Shown here: positions 5,719-6,057 of the stretch, one piece after another
Position numbering within the stretch: the stretch's first letter is position 1
Layout: the number at the start of each line of letters is the position of its first letter
Source: Gemmatimonadaceae bacterium
GTDB lineage: Bacteria; Gemmatimonadota; Gemmatimonadetes; Gemmatimonadales; Gemmatimonadaceae
NCBI GenBank assembly: GCA_013361745.1
Contig: JABFXM010000120.1
Span: forward strand, 1-6,057
DNA: 6,057 nucleotides
Reading direction: 5' to 3'
Notes under the pieces: generated by a model
What the model was told of the DNA's origin: nothing
Databases searched by the model: none
The model's input: the letters and a program-made list of their open reading frames with translations, nothing else
Program-made: the position numbers and the translations under genes

Positions 5719-6057
5719 TCAGTACCGGTAGACGAGGCTGACGAGGGCGCCGCGGCTCGGGATGGTCGCCGCAAGGGTGTTCGTGCGGCGGGCGAAGACC
5801 TGCGCCTCGACCCCGAATCTGCGTCCCATTGGCTGGACGAGTAAGAGCGTCGACCCGTTGCTCTCGATCCGGCGCCCCGCGGCGGCGATCCCCGGCTGGG
5901 CGAACCAGCCGCGGAAGACCTCGACGCCCGCGCGGAAGCCGCGGCGCGTCGTGACGCCGTAGCCGCCCCCCACCACATCGCTCTCCAGCACCGCGCCGAG
6001 CCCGTAGACCTGGCTCACCGACCGCGCGTAATGTACCGTCGCCGCCACCGAAGACCC
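5719..6057 (-). CDS. Putative outer-membrane beta-barrel protein, C-terminal part (5' end beyond the window)
   Basis: The frame is open to the right window edge, so only the last 112 residues are visible; a GTG at 6048 lies inside this frame and need not be the start. The visible part has alternating polar and hydrophobic residues in short strands (for example ATVHYARSV, GFRAGVEVF, FGVEAQVFARR) separated by Gly/Asn/Ser turns, and it ends in LVSLVYRY. A terminal aromatic residue with hydrophobic residues at alternate positions before it is the usual C-terminal signal of outer-membrane barrels recognised by the BAM complex. No catalytic motif is seen. The stop lies two bases before the start of the OPX lipoprotein gene, so the two products are probably made together, and a role as barrel partner in polysaccharide export is inferred from that. 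Other possibilities are an outer-membrane protein of the kind found in PEP-CTERM/exosortase EPS loci, or an unrelated barrel. The barrel class is moderately supported; the exact role is not. Confidence 0.6.
   Translation of the reverse strand, partial: GSSVAATVHYARSVSQVYGLGAVLESDVVGGGYGVTTRRGFRAGVEVFRGWFAQPGIAAAGRRIESNGSTLLLVQPMGRRFGVEAQVFARRTNTLAATIPSRGALVSLVYRY

Noticed and set aside
4832..5731. Plus-strand open frame of 299 codons over the OPX gene.
   Set aside because: It is antisense to the OPX lipoprotein and the co-polymerase start, Arg-rich, and without domain features.
3058..6057. Assignment as an exosortase/PEP-CTERM (XrtA) EPS locus.
   Set aside because: Barrel, OPX, chain-length protein and kinase-like order is reminiscent of those loci, but no exosortase, PrsK/PrsR or PEP-CTERM protein is visible in the window.

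Overview
The window is a GC-rich stretch (roughly 70 % G+C by eye) of an exopolysaccharide or capsule biosynthesis and export locus from a Gram-negative (diderm) bacterium. An outer-membrane barrel end, a lipoprotein of the polysaccharide export family and an inner-membrane co-polymerase show the double envelope. The base composition and Ala/Arg/Val-rich proteins would suit Myxococcota, Gemmatimonadota, Acidobacteriota or similar groups, but nothing here fixes the phylum.

All eight genes lie on the minus strand and read from right to left. They are: the C-terminal part of a putative outer-membrane beta-barrel protein (cut by the right edge); a short OPX/Wza-type export lipoprotein; a Wzz/GumC-type polysaccharide co-polymerase; a small protein that looks like a degenerate BY-kinase (CpsD/Wzc-C type) domain without a Walker A motif; a left-handed beta-helix acyltransferase; a soluble-type GT2 glycosyltransferase; a membrane-anchored GT2 glycosyltransferase with a QxxRW motif; and the first 41 codons of a protein that is probably a Wzx-type flippase (cut by the left edge). 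The last gene begins in a 4-base overlap with its neighbour.

The genes are packed as one transcription unit. Junctions from upstream to downstream are 2 bases, 43 bases, 3 bases, 0 bases, 4 bases, a 4-base GTGA overlap and another GTGA overlap. No promoter, terminator, RNA gene, mobile element, CRISPR array or long repeat was seen, and no stretch over 300 bases lacks a gene.

Functionally, the glycosyltransferases would build a lipid-linked repeat unit on the cytoplasmic face, the acyltransferase would decorate it, the flippase would move it across the inner membrane, the co-polymerase would set chain length, and the OPX lipoprotein with its barrel neighbour would export the polymer. Two points stand out. 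The OPX protein is short and sits directly behind a beta-barrel gene, which fits the composite OPX/beta-barrel translocon described for Myxococcus xanthus. The usual BY-kinase position is occupied by an apparent pseudo-kinase. No polymerase (Wzy) or initiating phosphoglycosyl transferase is in the window.
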